Below, piece by piece: positions 1 to 8,846 of a stretch of 64,000 bases of DNA (positions within the stretch are counted from its first letter, which is position 1; every line of letters starts with the position of its first letter). The DNA comes from Candidatus Rokuibacteriota bacterium (GTDB lineage Bacteria; Methylomirabilota; Methylomirabilia; Rokubacteriales; CSP1-6), in contig VGLJ01000012.1 in the NCBI GenBank assembly GCA_016866775.1, positions 22,630 through 86,629 on the forward strand. Direction: 5' to 3'. The notes below the pieces were generated by a model. It was not told the DNA's origin and ran no database searches. It was given only the letters and a program-made list of their open reading frames with translations. A program made the position numbers and the translations under genes.

Positions 1-873
1 AAGATCCGAATCGGAGTGGGCGGGGCGTCCTCGACGCCCGAAGGCTTCCACGAGCTCGTCACCGGGCTCGACGACTTCGGCTTCGACTCGCTGTGGCTCT
101 CGGAGGTGCTGACGGGCCCCGGCCTCGATCCGATCGTCGGGCTCTCGTGGGCGGCGGCGACGCGGCCGCGGCTGAAGATCGGAACGACGGCGCTCTTACC
201 CGGTCGCAACGTGCTGCGGCTCGCGAAACAGCTCGCGAGCCTCGACGTCCTCTGCCAGGGACGGTTGCTGGTCACGCTCGTCCCCGGGCTCACCTTCTCG
301 CCGGAGCGCGAGGCGATCGGCGGCGATCCGAAGCGGCGCGGCGCCTTCATCGACGAAGCGCTGCCGCTGCTGCGACGGCTCTGGGCCGGCGAGACCGTGA
401 CGCACGAAGGCGCGGCCGGCTCGCTGCGCGACGTGAAGCTCTCGCCCTTGCCGGTGCAGCGGCCGCTCGAAGTCTGGCTCGGCGGCAACGTGCCCGCCGC
501 GCTCGAGCGCTGCGGCCGCCTGTCGGACGGCTGGCTGCCGTCGCAGTGCACGCCCGAGGAAGCCGCCGCCGGACGCACGGTGATCGAAGAGGCGGCCGCG
601 CGCGCGAATCGCACGATCAGCCCCGAGCACTTCGGCTTCAGCGTGGGCTACGCGACGGCGCCGATCGATCCGGCGGCGGCGAAGCGCCTCGTCGCGCGCA
701 GCCCGCGCGCGCTCGAGCTGACGCCGGTCGGGTTGCCGGCGCTGCGCGCGAAGATCGAGAGCTTCATCGACGTCGGCTTCTCGAAGTTCGTCGTCCGTCC
801 GCTGGTCACGCCGAAGTCGTGGCGCGCGGAGCTCGAGACGCTCGCCGGCGCCGTCGGCAATCTCCAGACCTGA
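1..873 (+). CDS. LLM-class flavin/F420-dependent oxidoreductase, start just outside the window
   Basis: The frame is open from base 1 and begins KIRIGVGGASS, the usual first strand of a luciferase-like TIM barrel. Probably only the start codon lies upstream of the window, so the protein is about 290 aa and nearly complete. Family signs are FGFDSLWLSE near residue 27, a conserved LKIGTTALLPGRN stretch and LEVWLGGNVPAALERCGRLSDG in pieces around residues 150-170. Members bind FMN or F420 and oxidise or reduce small organic substrates; the substrate cannot be read from sequence. It converges on the CoA-transferase, with 3 nt between stop codons. Family call is firm, cofactor is not. Confidence 0.88.
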   Translation, partial: KIRIGVGGASSTPEGFHELVTGLDDFGFDSLWLSEVLTGPGLDPIVGLSWAAATRPRLKIGTTALLPGRNVLRLAKQLASLDVLCQGRLLVTLVPGLTFSPEREAIGGDPKRRGAFIDEALPLLRRLWAGETVTHEGAAGSLRDVKLSPLPVQRPLEVWLGGNVPAALERCGRLSDGWLPSQCTPEEAAAGRTVIEEAAARANRTISPEHFGFSVGYATAPIDPAAAKRLVARSPRALELTPVGLPALRAKIESFIDVGFSKFVVRPLVTPKSWRAELETLAGAVGNLQT

Positions 874-876
874 GCG

Positions 877-2073
877 TCAAATCGCGCCGTCGCTTTTCAG
901 CTGAGCCAGCTCCGCGGCGGAGAGCCCGAGGAGGCGGCCCAGCACCTCCGCGGTGTGCTCACCCAGCAGCGGGGCGCGACGCACGTCGGTCGGCGAGTCC
1001 GACAGCCGGATCGGGTTGCCCAGCATCGGGAAACGGCCGCGGTCGGGATGTTCGAGGTCCACGACCATCCCGCGCTGGCGCAAATGCTCGTTGGCGAGCA
1101 GCTCGGCGGAGTCGAGCACGGCGCCGCACGCGACGCCCGCACCCGCGAGGATCTCCATCGCCTCGTGCTTCGTGTGCTTCTCCGTCCACGCCTCGATCAG
1201 CGCGTCGATCTCGTCGACGCGCGCGAAGCGGCCGGCGCGCGTCTTCAGCGTCGGATCGTCCGCGAGATCGGGACGGCCGATGATGCGCATGAGCGCCTGG
1301 AACATCTCCGGCAGCACGCCGTGCACGAAGAGGTAGTCGTTGGGCCCGCCGGGCCGGCAGCGGTAGCAGTTGACGGGCGCGTTGCCGAACTGATGATTGC
1401 CCCGGCGGGCGACGGGCTCGCCGTTCATGTACTGCTCGCGGATGTGCACGCGCGTGAGATTGGCGACCGCGTCCTGCTGCGCGACCTCCACCTGCTGGCC
1501 CACGCCGGTGGTCTGGCGGTGCACGATCGCGGCGAGGATGCCGATGCCGAGGTGGAGGCCCGCGCCGGTGTCTCCGAGGCCCGCGGGCACCTTGAGCGGC
1601 GGGCCGTCGACCTCGCCGTTCAGGCTCATCGCGCCGCCCATCGCCTGCGCGACGAACTCGAAGCTCTTGTAGCCCGCGTAGGGCCCGCTCGATCCGAAGC
1701 CCTTGACGGACGCCGCGATCAGCCGCGGGTTCAGCGCGTGCAGCGCCTCCCAGCCGAGGCCGAGTCGCTCCATCGTCCCGGGTCCGAAGTTCTCGACGAC
1801 GACGTCGGCGCGGCGGAGGAGGTCATCGAGCATGGCGCGCCCGCGCGGATGCTTGAGGTTCAGCGTCACGCTCTTCTTGTTGGCGTTGAAGAAGAGGAAG
1901 CCCCAGCTGTCGACGCCCGGCTTGTCGCTGATGCCGAGGCGGTTCGCCTCTCCGGTGAGCGGCTCCACCTTGATCACCTCGGCGCCGAGCCACGCGAGGG
2001 TCTGCGTGCACGAGGGCCCCGCCTCGAACTGCGTCAGGTCGATGATGCGGATGCCTTCCAGCGCCTTCGTCAT
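877..2073 (-). CDS. CaiB/BaiF family III CoA-transferase
   Basis: 398 aa, the normal length for family III CoA-transferases, which move CoA between carboxylic acids. It starts MTKALEGIRIIDLTQFEAGP, followed by LAWLGAEVIKVEP, the nucleotide-binding N-terminal block. The catalytic Asp is expected near residue 170 in the GDTGAGLHLGIG segment. The ATG overlaps the stop of the PLP gene upstream by 4 nt (ATGA), so the two are translationally coupled and this is the last gene of the importer operon. Substrate unknown. A second paralogue lies at 8847-10055 on the other side of the importer, which suggests imported acids are activated as CoA esters (inference). Confidence 0.9.
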   Translation of the reverse strand: MTKALEGIRIIDLTQFEAGPSCTQTLAWLGAEVIKVEPLTGEANRLGISDKPGVDSWGFLFFNANKKSVTLNLKHPRGRAMLDDLLRRADVVVENFGPGTMERLGLGWEALHALNPRLIAASVKGFGSSGPYAGYKSFEFVAQAMGGAMSLNGEVDGPPLKVPAGLGDTGAGLHLGIGILAAIVHRQTTGVGQQVEVAQQDAVANLTRVHIREQYMNGEPVARRGNHQFGNAPVNCYRCRPGGPNDYLFVHGVLPEMFQALMRIIGRPDLADDPTLKTRAGRFARVDEIDALIEAWTEKHTKHEAMEILAGAGVACGAVLDSAELLANEHLRQRGMVVDLEHPDRGRFPMLGNPIRLSDSPTDVRRAPLLGEHTAEVLGRLLGLSAAELAQLKSDGAI

Positions 2074-3344
2074 GGTGTGTCTCCCAGGATCATTCTGCTC
2101 GCACCGTCGAGATCGCGGCGCGCGCGCGCGAGCCGAGCGAACGCGCGCTCGAGCGACTGCGCGATGGCCTCGGCGCCGAGGCGGTGTCCGTCCGGATACA
2201 TCATCAGCCGCACGACCGGCGCGCTGCCCGGCATCGACACCGCCGAGATCGTCAGCACGCCGTCGGCACGCAGCATCTCCATCGCGACGATCGTGTTGGC
2301 TTCGACGGGAACGAGCGTGGAAGCCTCACCACCGCCGCCGAGCTCACGCGCGATGTCCAGCGCGTCCTCGCCGGTGATCGACACGCCGGGCCCGCCGAGA
2401 TAGACGCGCTCCTTCCCGTAGCGCGCCTGCAGCAGGCGGAGGACCTCGGTGGCCAGCTCACCCGCCCGCGCGATCGCCTTCGGCTCGAACTGGCGCAGCG
2501 CGTTCGCGACGCCGACGTACTGGCTCGTCTGCGCCTCGAGCCCGAGCTCGAAGGCGCGCGAGCGCAGGTCGCGGACGAGGTCTCGGCGCCCCACGAGGAT
2601 GCCCGCGCGCGGACCCGCGACGTGCTTGTCCGCCGAGCACACGGCGAGATCGATCGGGCCGAGCGCGAACGTCGGCGGGTCGCCGAAGAACCCGATGCGC
2701 GAGGCGAGGTGCGCGTCGTCGACGAAGATCAGGGTGCCCGGACGGCGTGGGAGCGCGAGCGCGTTGCGGAAAGCGTCGAGGTCGAGGTGCCGCTTGGAGG
2801 CCGTGATCGGCGTGATGACGAGCATCCGCGGCACCACGCCGCTCGTCCACGCCTTGACGAGCTCGTCGATCGCGTGGAGCTCCTCGAGCGACGCGCCCGC
2901 CATCTCGACGGGGCGCGTGACGGACGGATGGCTGACGCCGCCGGCCGGGGCCAGCGCGAGGACCCGATCGCCGCGCTCGAGCAAGGTCGTGAGCGCGAGG
3001 AAGTTGGCGGCGGACACGCGATTGAGGATGAGCGCGTCGTGCACGGCCGGGTCGCCGCCCATGTGGCGGATGGCGATCGGCTCGGTCTCGCCTTCGAAGC
3101 CCGCGAAGAACGCGACGTGACTCGTGAGCTGCTTCGCGTCCTCCGGCGAGAGCCCGGCGCCGCGGTTCATTCCGGTGAGGTCGTAGATCGCGTCCCCCCC
3201 GCGGGCCTCGATGCGCTCGCGCACGAGGCGGCGCGCGTGGAGCGTCTTCGCGACTTCTTCGTCGGTGCCACGGAGGATGGTCCCGCGCGCGTAGCCGACC
3301 GCGGAATCGATCGCATTGCCGAACCGGTCGTGGGTGACCCCCAT
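2070..3344 (-). CDS. SelA-like / aminotransferase class V-fold PLP-dependent enzyme
   Basis: 424 aa, fold-type I PLP enzyme. The segment FVDDAHLASRIGFFGDPP carries the Asp that pairs with the PLP ring nitrogen. SADKHVAGPRAGILVG contains the likely Schiff-base lysine, in the arrangement seen in SelA and its relatives (S/GDK-x-GGPQAGI). It lacks the N-terminal tRNA-binding domain expected of true selenocysteine synthase. Most SelA-like paralogues are amino-acid lyases or aldolase-like enzymes, so I do not call it SelA. It overlaps the CoA-transferase by 4 nt and follows the ABC ATPase by 10 nt. Role unknown, perhaps processing an imported amino acid derivative. Confidence 0.75.
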   Translation of the reverse strand: MGVTHDRFGNAIDSAVGYARGTILRGTDEEVAKTLHARRLVRERIEARGGDAIYDLTGMNRGAGLSPEDAKQLTSHVAFFAGFEGETEPIAIRHMGGDPAVHDALILNRVSAANFLALTTLLERGDRVLALAPAGGVSHPSVTRPVEMAGASLEELHAIDELVKAWTSGVVPRMLVITPITASKRHLDLDAFRNALALPRRPGTLIFVDDAHLASRIGFFGDPPTFALGPIDLAVCSADKHVAGPRAGILVGRRDLVRDLRSRAFELGLEAQTSQYVGVANALRQFEPKAIARAGELATEVLRLLQARYGKERVYLGGPGVSITGEDALDIARELGGGGEASTLVPVEANTIVAMEMLRADGVLTISAVSMPGSAPVVRLMMYPDGHRLGAEAIAQSLERAFARLARARRDLDGASRMILGDTP

Positions 3345-3354
3345 GGATGCCTCG

Positions 3355-4320
3355 CTAATAAAGGTGGCAGGCGACCTCGCCGCCGCCGTCGCGCGGTTGC
3401 AGGACCGGCTCGACCTGCGAGCAGATCGGCATCGTCGCGGGGCAGCGCGGATGGAAGCGACAGCCGGACGGCACGTTCATGGCGCTCGGGACCTCGCCCG
3501 CCACCGCGGTCGCCGCGTGGCGGTCGTCGGGGTGTGACGGCAGCGCCGCCTCGAAGAGCGCCTTCGTGTACGGGTGCATCGGGCGCGCGCACAGCGCGTC
3601 GCTGTCCGCGTGCTCGACGATCTTGCCGAGGTACATCACCGCGATGCGATGGCTGATGTGCGCCACCGTCGCGAGGTCGTGGCCGATGAAGAGGTAGCTC
3701 ACACCGAGCGTCCGCTGCAGGTGCTCGAGCTGGTTGATGATCTGCGCGCGCACCGACACGTCCAGCGCGGACACCGGCTCGTCGAGCACGATCAGCTTCG
3801 TGTCCGTCGCGAGCGCGCGCGCGATGGCGACGCGCTGACGCTGGCCGCCGCTGAACTCGTGCGGGAACAGCGGTGCGACGTCGGAGGGCAGGCCGACCAG
3901 CTCCAGCACCGCGGCGACGCGCTGCCGGATCGCGGCGCGCTCGAGATCGGTGTGGATCTCCAGCGGCTCCGCGATGATGTCCTCGACGCGCATCCGCGGG
4001 CTCAGCGAGCTGAACGGATCCTGGAAGACGACCTGCACCGCGCGGCGGTACGCCATCAGCGCGGCGCCGGCGAGGCCGGTGATGTCACGGCCCTGGAACA
4101 TGATCGAGCCCTCGGTGGGCGGCTCCTGCAGCAGGATGAGCTTCGACGTGGTCGTCTTGCCGCAGCCGGACTCGCCGATGAGCCCGAGCGTCTCGCCGGC
4201 GTGGATCGCAAAGTCGACACCGTCGACGGCCTTCACCCACCCCCGCGGGCGCCCGAACAGGCCGGCGCGCGCGGGAAAGCGCTTCTTCAGCCCGCGGACT
4301 TCAAGAATGCGATCGGCCAT
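3355..4320 (-). CDS. Peptide/nickel-type ABC importer ATPase, second subunit (DppF/OppF-like)
   Basis: 321 aa cytoplasmic ATPase. Walker A is GESGCGKTT at residues 49-57, the ABC signature is SGGQRQRVAIARAL, and Walker B is LIVLDEPVSALD. The C-terminus has the oligopeptide-transporter extension with clustered cysteines (CRFHPRCPATMPIC). It pairs with the ATPase encoded just upstream, whose 3' end it overlaps by 20 nt, to drive import through the two permeases at 5299-7175. Substrate class (di/oligopeptides, nickel or other) cannot be decided from the ATPase. Confidence 0.93.
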   Translation of the reverse strand: MADRILEVRGLKKRFPARAGLFGRPRGWVKAVDGVDFAIHAGETLGLIGESGCGKTTTSKLILLQEPPTEGSIMFQGRDITGLAGAALMAYRRAVQVVFQDPFSSLSPRMRVEDIIAEPLEIHTDLERAAIRQRVAAVLELVGLPSDVAPLFPHEFSGGQRQRVAIARALATDTKLIVLDEPVSALDVSVRAQIINQLEHLQRTLGVSYLFIGHDLATVAHISHRIAVMYLGKIVEHADSDALCARPMHPYTKALFEAALPSHPDDRHAATAVAGEVPSAMNVPSGCRFHPRCPATMPICSQVEPVLQPRDGGGEVACHLY

Positions 4321-5302
4321 GCGAAGCGGCGGCGTGCTCGTCGAGACGCCAGCAGCGGGCGGCGTGTCCCGCGCCCGGATGGAAGTCGATCGGCTCTTCG
4401 TCCGCGCAGCGCGGCAGCGCCTCGGGGCAGCGCGGGTGGAACGCGCAGCCGGACGGAAGGCTCGCGAGGTTGGGCGGCTGCCCGGGGATCGCGTAGAGCG
4501 GGTCCTTGTTGCCGAGCTTCGGCACGGACCCGAGCAGCGCGCGCGTGTACGGGTGCTTCGGGTCGTCGAACAGCTCGCGCACCGGCGCCTGCTCGACGAT
4601 CTTCCCCGCGTACATCACCGCGACGCGGTCGCACATCTTCGCGACGATGCCGAGGTTGTGCGTCACGAAGATCAGCGCGACGCCCGTCTCCCGCTGGATG
4701 TCCTTGAGGAGGTCGAGGTACTGCGCCTGGATGGTGACGTCGAGGTTCGTCGTCGGCTCGTCGGCGATGACCAGGCTCGGCCCGCCCGCGAGCGCGATCG
4801 CGCCGACAATGCGCTGGCGCATGCCGCCGCTCATCTGGTGCGGGTACTCGCGCATCCGCCACTCCGGCGACGGGATGCGGACGGCCTTGAGCAGATGCTG
4901 CACGCGGCTCCTGAGCGAGCGCCCGCGGAGCCGCTGGTGGAAGAACGCGGGCTCCGCCACCTGACGGAAGATCGTGAAGAGGGGGTTCAGCGACGCCATC
5001 GGGTCCTGGAGGATCATCGCGATGCGGCGGCCGCGGATCGCCCGCAGCTCGCGCTGGCTCTTCGTCGTGAGCTCCTCGCCCTCGAAGAGGACGCTGCCGC
5101 CGACGATCCGCGCGGCGCGCGGCAGGAGCCCGACGATCGACATGCACGTCGTGGTCTTGCCGCTCCCCGACTCGCCGACGAGGCCCAGCGTCTCGCCCGC
5201 GCGCAGCGCGAAGCTCACCCCGTCGACCGCCTTGACGATGCGTGTTCCGCCGAAGGTGAAGAAGTGCGTCTGGAGATTGGAGACGGTCAGGACGTCCGTC
5301 AG
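4301..5302 (-). CDS. Peptide/nickel-type ABC importer ATPase, first subunit (DppD/OppD-like), CTG start
   Basis: 333 aa when started at CTG 5302. Walker A GESGSGKTT lies near residues 43-51, the signature is MSGGMRQRIVGAIAL, and Walker B is LVIADEPTTNLD. The N-terminus (LTDVLTVSNLQTHF) is where family members begin. No ATG, GTG or TTG exists in frame until well inside the nucleotide-binding fold, so the start is most likely the CTG that overlaps the permease stop as CTGA. AGAGGA sits a few bases upstream. A sequencing error is possible but the overlap geometry fits the rest of the operon. Confidence 0.9.
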   Translation of the reverse strand: MTDVLTVSNLQTHFFTFGGTRIVKAVDGVSFALRAGETLGLVGESGSGKTTTCMSIVGLLPRAARIVGGSVLFEGEELTTKSQRELRAIRGRRIAMILQDPMASLNPLFTIFRQVAEPAFFHQRLRGRSLRSRVQHLLKAVRIPSPEWRMREYPHQMSGGMRQRIVGAIALAGGPSLVIADEPTTNLDVTIQAQYLDLLKDIQRETGVALIFVTHNLGIVAKMCDRVAVMYAGKIVEQAPVRELFDDPKHPYTRALLGSVPKLGNKDPLYAIPGQPPNLASLPSGCAFHPRCPEALPRCADEEPIDFHPGAGHAARCWRLDEHAAASHGRSHS

Positions 5303-6249
5303 AGGTTCCTCTGTTGCGGATCCAGCTTCACGCGCAACCAGTCGCCGAAGAGCTGGGTCGCGAGCACGATCAGCAGGATGCAGACACCGGGAAAGACGGT
5401 CAGCCACCACTGGCCGGCGAGGAGCGTCGGCCGCGCCTCGGACAGCATCAGACCCCACGCCGGCTGCGGCGGCGGCACGCCGACGCCGAGGAAGCTGAGC
5501 GACGCCTCCGCGATGATGACGACGCCGACCGTGAGGCTGGCGAGCACCATGGCCGTGTTCGCGACGTTCGGCAGGATGTGGCGCTTGATGATGCGCAGCT
5601 TGCTCGCGCCCGCGATCTCCGCCAGCTTCACGAACTCGCGCTCGCGCAGCGTCAGCACCTCGCCGCGGATCACGCGCGCGTAGCGCGTCCAGTACACCGC
5701 GCCGAGGATCACGATGATGTTCCACATGCTGGGCCCGATCATCGCGGCGAGGAAGATCGCGAACACGATGGCCGGCAGCGCGAGCCACGCGTCGGTCACG
5801 CGCATGATGACCTGGTCGACCCAGCCGCCGATGTAGCCCGAGAGAATCCCCATCAGCGTGCCGATGGCGCCCGCGACCAGCGTGCCCATCAGGCCGACGA
5901 TCAACGACACGCGCGTGCCGTAGATCAGGCGGCTCAGGATGTCGCGCGCCTGGAAGTCGGTGCCGAGCGGCGCGGCCGTCGAGCCGCCTTCCATCCAGAA
6001 CGGCGGGTCGAAGACGTTCGCGCCCGGGACGGGCAGCGTCGGATCGTGCGGCGCCAGCAGATCGGCGAAGATCGCCACCAACACCAGCGCCGCCAGGATC
6101 ACGACCGCGGCGAGCGGAGCCTCGCGCCGCGACCTGATCGACATGGGGGGTGCGAGGCGCACCCCCCAAGCCCCCCGCGCTCCGGGCGCGGAATCAATCC
6201 GCGCCCTCCGCGACTGCCGACCGGCCTCGCCGCCTCGCAGGGTCGCCAT
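5299..6249 (-). CDS. Peptide/nickel-type ABC importer permease (DppC-like) with repeat-encoded N-terminal extension
   Basis: The conserved permease starts MSIRSRREAPLAAVVIL at 6144 and has about six membrane segments with the inner-membrane EAA-type loop (ALREREFVKLAEIAGASK region). No Shine-Dalgarno precedes 6144. An in-frame ATG at 6249, five bases after the upstream permease stop and preceded by GAGGTAGGA, gives 316 aa. The extra 35 residues are then almost entirely translated from the double-hairpin repeat at 6143-6219. I prefer 6249 on RBS and spacing grounds; starting at 6144 gives 281 aa. Third gene of the importer operon. Confidence 0.85.
   Translation of the reverse strand: MATLRGGEAGRQSRRARIDSAPGARGAWGVRLAPPMSIRSRREAPLAAVVILAALVLVAIFADLLAPHDPTLPVPGANVFDPPFWMEGGSTAAPLGTDFQARDILSRLIYGTRVSLIVGLMGTLVAGAIGTLMGILSGYIGGWVDQVIMRVTDAWLALPAIVFAIFLAAMIGPSMWNIIVILGAVYWTRYARVIRGEVLTLREREFVKLAEIAGASKLRIIKRHILPNVANTAMVLASLTVGVVIIAEASLSFLGVGVPPPQPAWGLMLSEARPTLLAGQWWLTVFPGVCILLIVLATQLFGDWLRVKLDPQQRNL
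6143..6219 (+). repeat. Dispersed double-hairpin repeat, copy A (inside dppC 5' end)
   Basis: First of three copies. Hairpin 1 has G6 and C6 arms around a GCG-rich loop, followed by AAGCCCCCCGCGCTCC. Hairpin 2 is GGGCGCGGA / TCCGCGCCC around ATCAA, a perfect 9-bp stem. The block ends CTCCGCGACTGCCG. It lies between the dppC ATG at 6249 and the family start at 6144 and keeps the frame open. Compare 29667-29742 and 59771-59846. Confidence 0.8.
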
Positions 6250-6254
6250 TGGTC

Positions 6255-7175
6255 CTACCTCGTGAGCCGGATCCGCGGGTCGATCACCGCGTAGGCGATG
6301 TCCACGACCAGGTTGATGCCGACGATCATGAAGCCCGCCAGGATCACGACGCCCTGCACCAGCGGGAAGTCGCGCTGGAAGATCCCCTCGTAGAGCAGCC
6401 GCCCGATGCCGGGCCACGCGAAGATCACCTCGATGATCACGGCCGCGTTGACCATGACCACGAGGTTCACGCCCGCGAGCGTGAAGACGGGGATCAGCGC
6501 GTTCTTGAACGCGTGCATCGCGATGACGACCACGTCCGGCAGCCCCTTGAGGCGCGCGAGCTTGATGTACTCGCTGCCGAGCACCTCGAGCATGCTCGAG
6601 CGCGTCAGCCGGAGCATCGACGCCGCGAAGTACCATCCGAGCGCGACGGCGGGCATGAGCACGTGCCGCCAGTCACCGGCCCCGGAGGTCGGCAGCCAGC
6701 GCAGGGACACGGAGAACACGAGGATCAGCACCAGGCCGAGCCAGAAGCCCGGGATCGAGAGCCCGAGCAGCGCCACGCCCTTGGCGATGCTATCCCACCA
6801 CGTATTCACCTTCACCGCCGAGACGATCCCGGCGGGGACGCCGATGAGCAGCGAGATCAGCGTCGCGAAGAGCCCGAGCTGCAGCGAGTTCGGCAGGCGC
6901 TGGAAGTAGAGCTCGCTCACCGGCAGGCGGTAGTTGAACGACTTGCCGAGCTCGCCGGTGAGCGCGTTCTGCATGAACGTCACGTACTGCACGGCCCACG
7001 AGCGGTCGAGCCCCCACTGCTGGCGGATGCGCGCGAGGTCTTCCGTGCTCGCGCCGGCTTCGGCCATCAGCAGCACCGGGTCACCCGTGAGACGGACGAT
7101 CAGGAAGATCGTTCCGCTCAGGATGACGAGCGTGACGACGCTGTAGAGGATGCGCCGGGCGATGAACGCGGCCAC
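6255..7175 (-). CDS. Peptide/nickel-type ABC importer permease (DppB-like)
   Basis: 306 aa integral membrane protein with six predicted segments, first at about residues 8-28 (ILYSVVTLVILSGTIFLIV). The family markers GDPVLLMAE early and FKNALIPVFTLAGVN in the cytoplasmic loop are present. It starts at GTG 7175, sharing one G with the TAG stop of the binding protein (TAGTG), which fixes the start. Acts with the neighbouring permease as the channel of the importer. Confidence 0.92.
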   Translation of the reverse strand: MAAFIARRILYSVVTLVILSGTIFLIVRLTGDPVLLMAEAGASTEDLARIRQQWGLDRSWAVQYVTFMQNALTGELGKSFNYRLPVSELYFQRLPNSLQLGLFATLISLLIGVPAGIVSAVKVNTWWDSIAKGVALLGLSIPGFWLGLVLILVFSVSLRWLPTSGAGDWRHVLMPAVALGWYFAASMLRLTRSSMLEVLGSEYIKLARLKGLPDVVVIAMHAFKNALIPVFTLAGVNLVVMVNAAVIIEVIFAWPGIGRLLYEGIFQRDFPLVQGVVILAGFMIVGINLVVDIAYAVIDPRIRLTR

Positions 7176-8740
7176 TAGTCTCTGACCTTCAGATCCTCCC
7201 AGGGATACGCGTAGCCGGTCGTGATCGTCGGGAAGACGTCCTGCCACTTCTGCGCGGCGACCTTCGGCCCGATCGCGTTCACGAAGGCGTGACGGTAGAC
7301 GGGCACGAGGTAGTGGTTCTCGAGGATCGCGCGCTGGATCTCCTCCGCGAGCTTCTTGCGCTCCGCCGGGTTGACCGACTTCTCGTAGCGGTCGAACTTG
7401 TCGTCGAGCTCCTTCACGCAGATCCGGTCGCGCGAGTTCGAGCCGCCGCACTTCATGTACGCCTCGTACCAGAACGACCAGCTCCCGGCGATCCGGACGC
7501 CGTGCAGAATGAGCTGCACGCCCGGGAACTCCTTGAGCCCGCCGCGGAGCTTCTGGAAGAAGATCCCGCGCTCCATGGTCTGGAGCCGGCCGCGGATGCC
7601 GACCTCGCGGAGCTGGGCGATGACGCGCTCGCCGCGCGAGTAGAACGCGGGCAGCGGCGTCACCCAGTCGACGTCGAAGCCGTTCGGATAGCCGGCCTCG
7701 CGGAGGAGCTGCTTGGCCTTCTCGACGTTGCGCGGGAACTCCGGCCAGTCGAGCGCGTACAGCACGTCGTCGTTGATCCAGTTGCCGGACACCTTGCCGA
7801 GCCCGCCGGACTCCACCTGATTCATCCCGCGCCGGTCGATGGCGAGGCTCACCGCCTCACGCACGCGCGTGTCGCGGAACGGGTTCTTCGGGTCCTGGAA
7901 GTTGACGAACTCGAGGAAGAACGAGCCCGAGAGCACGGGCGCCAGCGTCACGCCCTTCATGCTCTTCACCTTGTTGATGAGCTCGCCGGGCACGTTGTAG
8001 ATGATGTCGGCCTCGCCGCGCTCGAGCATCGCCACGCGCGTCGCCGCCTCCGGCACCGCGACCATGACGAGCTCCTTCGTGTGCACCGGGCGGTAGTAGC
8101 CGTCGAACGCCTCCATCTCGACCTTCACGCCCGGCTCCTGCCGCACGAGCTTGTAGGGGCCGGCGCCGATCGGCTTCTGCTTGAAGGCGTCGGGCCCGAC
8201 CTGCTTGTAGTACTTCTCGGGCACGATCCAGCCGGGCGCGGCGACGTTCGACGTTCCGAAGAGGATGCCGAAGTCGAGGAACGGCTCCTTGAAGACGAAG
8301 CGGATCGTGCCGGCGTCGACGATCTCGACCCGTTCTGTTCGGTTCTTGAAGACGTCGGCCTTGGCGCCGCGGTAGCTCTCGTAGCTGAATTTCACGTCCT
8401 GCGCCGTGATGGGGTCGCCGTTGTGGAACTTGACGCCCTTCCGGAGCGTGAACGTGGCGCTCTTCGCGTCGGCCGCGATCGAGAACTTCTCGGCGAGCGC
8501 CGGATGGTCGAAGAGCTTGGTCCCCTGGTTCTTCACGAGGCCGTCGTGGAGGGCCCAGAAGAAGTTGTCCGGCGTCGCGGTGCCGTCGTGCTCCTGCGGA
8601 TCGAGCCACCGGGAGGCGAACCCGGCGTGCCAGGCGAGGACGATCTTGCCTTTGGCCGCGGCGGCTGCCGACGGCACGTAGGGCAGCGCGGCGGTGACCG
8701 CCGCGAGCAGGACCAGCGCGAGGGTGAACACGCGAATCAT
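7175..8740 (-). CDS. ABC importer substrate-binding protein, family 5 (SBP_bac_5)
   Basis: 521 aa. A signal peptide covers about residues 1-28 (MIRVFTLALVLLAAVTAALP then an alanine-rich cleavage zone). The fold markers of extracellular family 5 solute-binding proteins follow: ATFTLRKGVKFHNGDPITA near residue 100, VREAVSLAIDRRGM mid-protein, and a C-terminal lobe. It is exported and delivers ligand to the permeases. The RBS GGAGG lies 7 nt before ATG 8740. First gene of the minus-strand operon reaching at least to 3355 and probably to 877. Confidence 0.92.
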   Translation of the reverse strand: MIRVFTLALVLLAAVTAALPYVPSAAAAAKGKIVLAWHAGFASRWLDPQEHDGTATPDNFFWALHDGLVKNQGTKLFDHPALAEKFSIAADAKSATFTLRKGVKFHNGDPITAQDVKFSYESYRGAKADVFKNRTERVEIVDAGTIRFVFKEPFLDFGILFGTSNVAAPGWIVPEKYYKQVGPDAFKQKPIGAGPYKLVRQEPGVKVEMEAFDGYYRPVHTKELVMVAVPEAATRVAMLERGEADIIYNVPGELINKVKSMKGVTLAPVLSGSFFLEFVNFQDPKNPFRDTRVREAVSLAIDRRGMNQVESGGLGKVSGNWINDDVLYALDWPEFPRNVEKAKQLLREAGYPNGFDVDWVTPLPAFYSRGERVIAQLREVGIRGRLQTMERGIFFQKLRGGLKEFPGVQLILHGVRIAGSWSFWYEAYMKCGGSNSRDRICVKELDDKFDRYEKSVNPAERKKLAEEIQRAILENHYLVPVYRHAFVNAIGPKVAAQKWQDVFPTITTGYAYPWEDLKVRD

Positions 8741-8789
8741 ATCGGCGCCTCCACTCGGGAGATCGGTGTCGCTGCTCGAAAAGTGCCGT

Positions 8790-8819
8790 AGGCTAGCCCG
8801 AAGCCGCGCGACAGGTCAA
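8790..8819 (-). promoter_or_regulatory. Candidate sigma70-type promoter for the first ABC importer operon
   Basis: On the minus strand TTGACC (8819-8814) and TAGCCT (8795-8790) are separated by 18 nt, placing the transcript start about 43 nt before the ATG at 8740. The -10 is a weak match; treat as a candidate. Confidence 0.35.
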
Positions 8820-8846
8820 GCGGCGACGGCTGTCAAGGAGGGTAAC

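Noticed and set aside
93..1283. Long Arg/Ala-rich open frames opposite or out of phase with recognised genes across the window
   Set aside because: They are the expected antiphase frames of GC-rich codons, with no motifs or RBS.
2070..3344. Calling the PLP enzyme selenocysteine synthase because a selenoprotein is nearby
   Set aside because: It lacks the N-terminal tRNA-binding domain and sits in a transporter operon; SelA-like paralogues are common.
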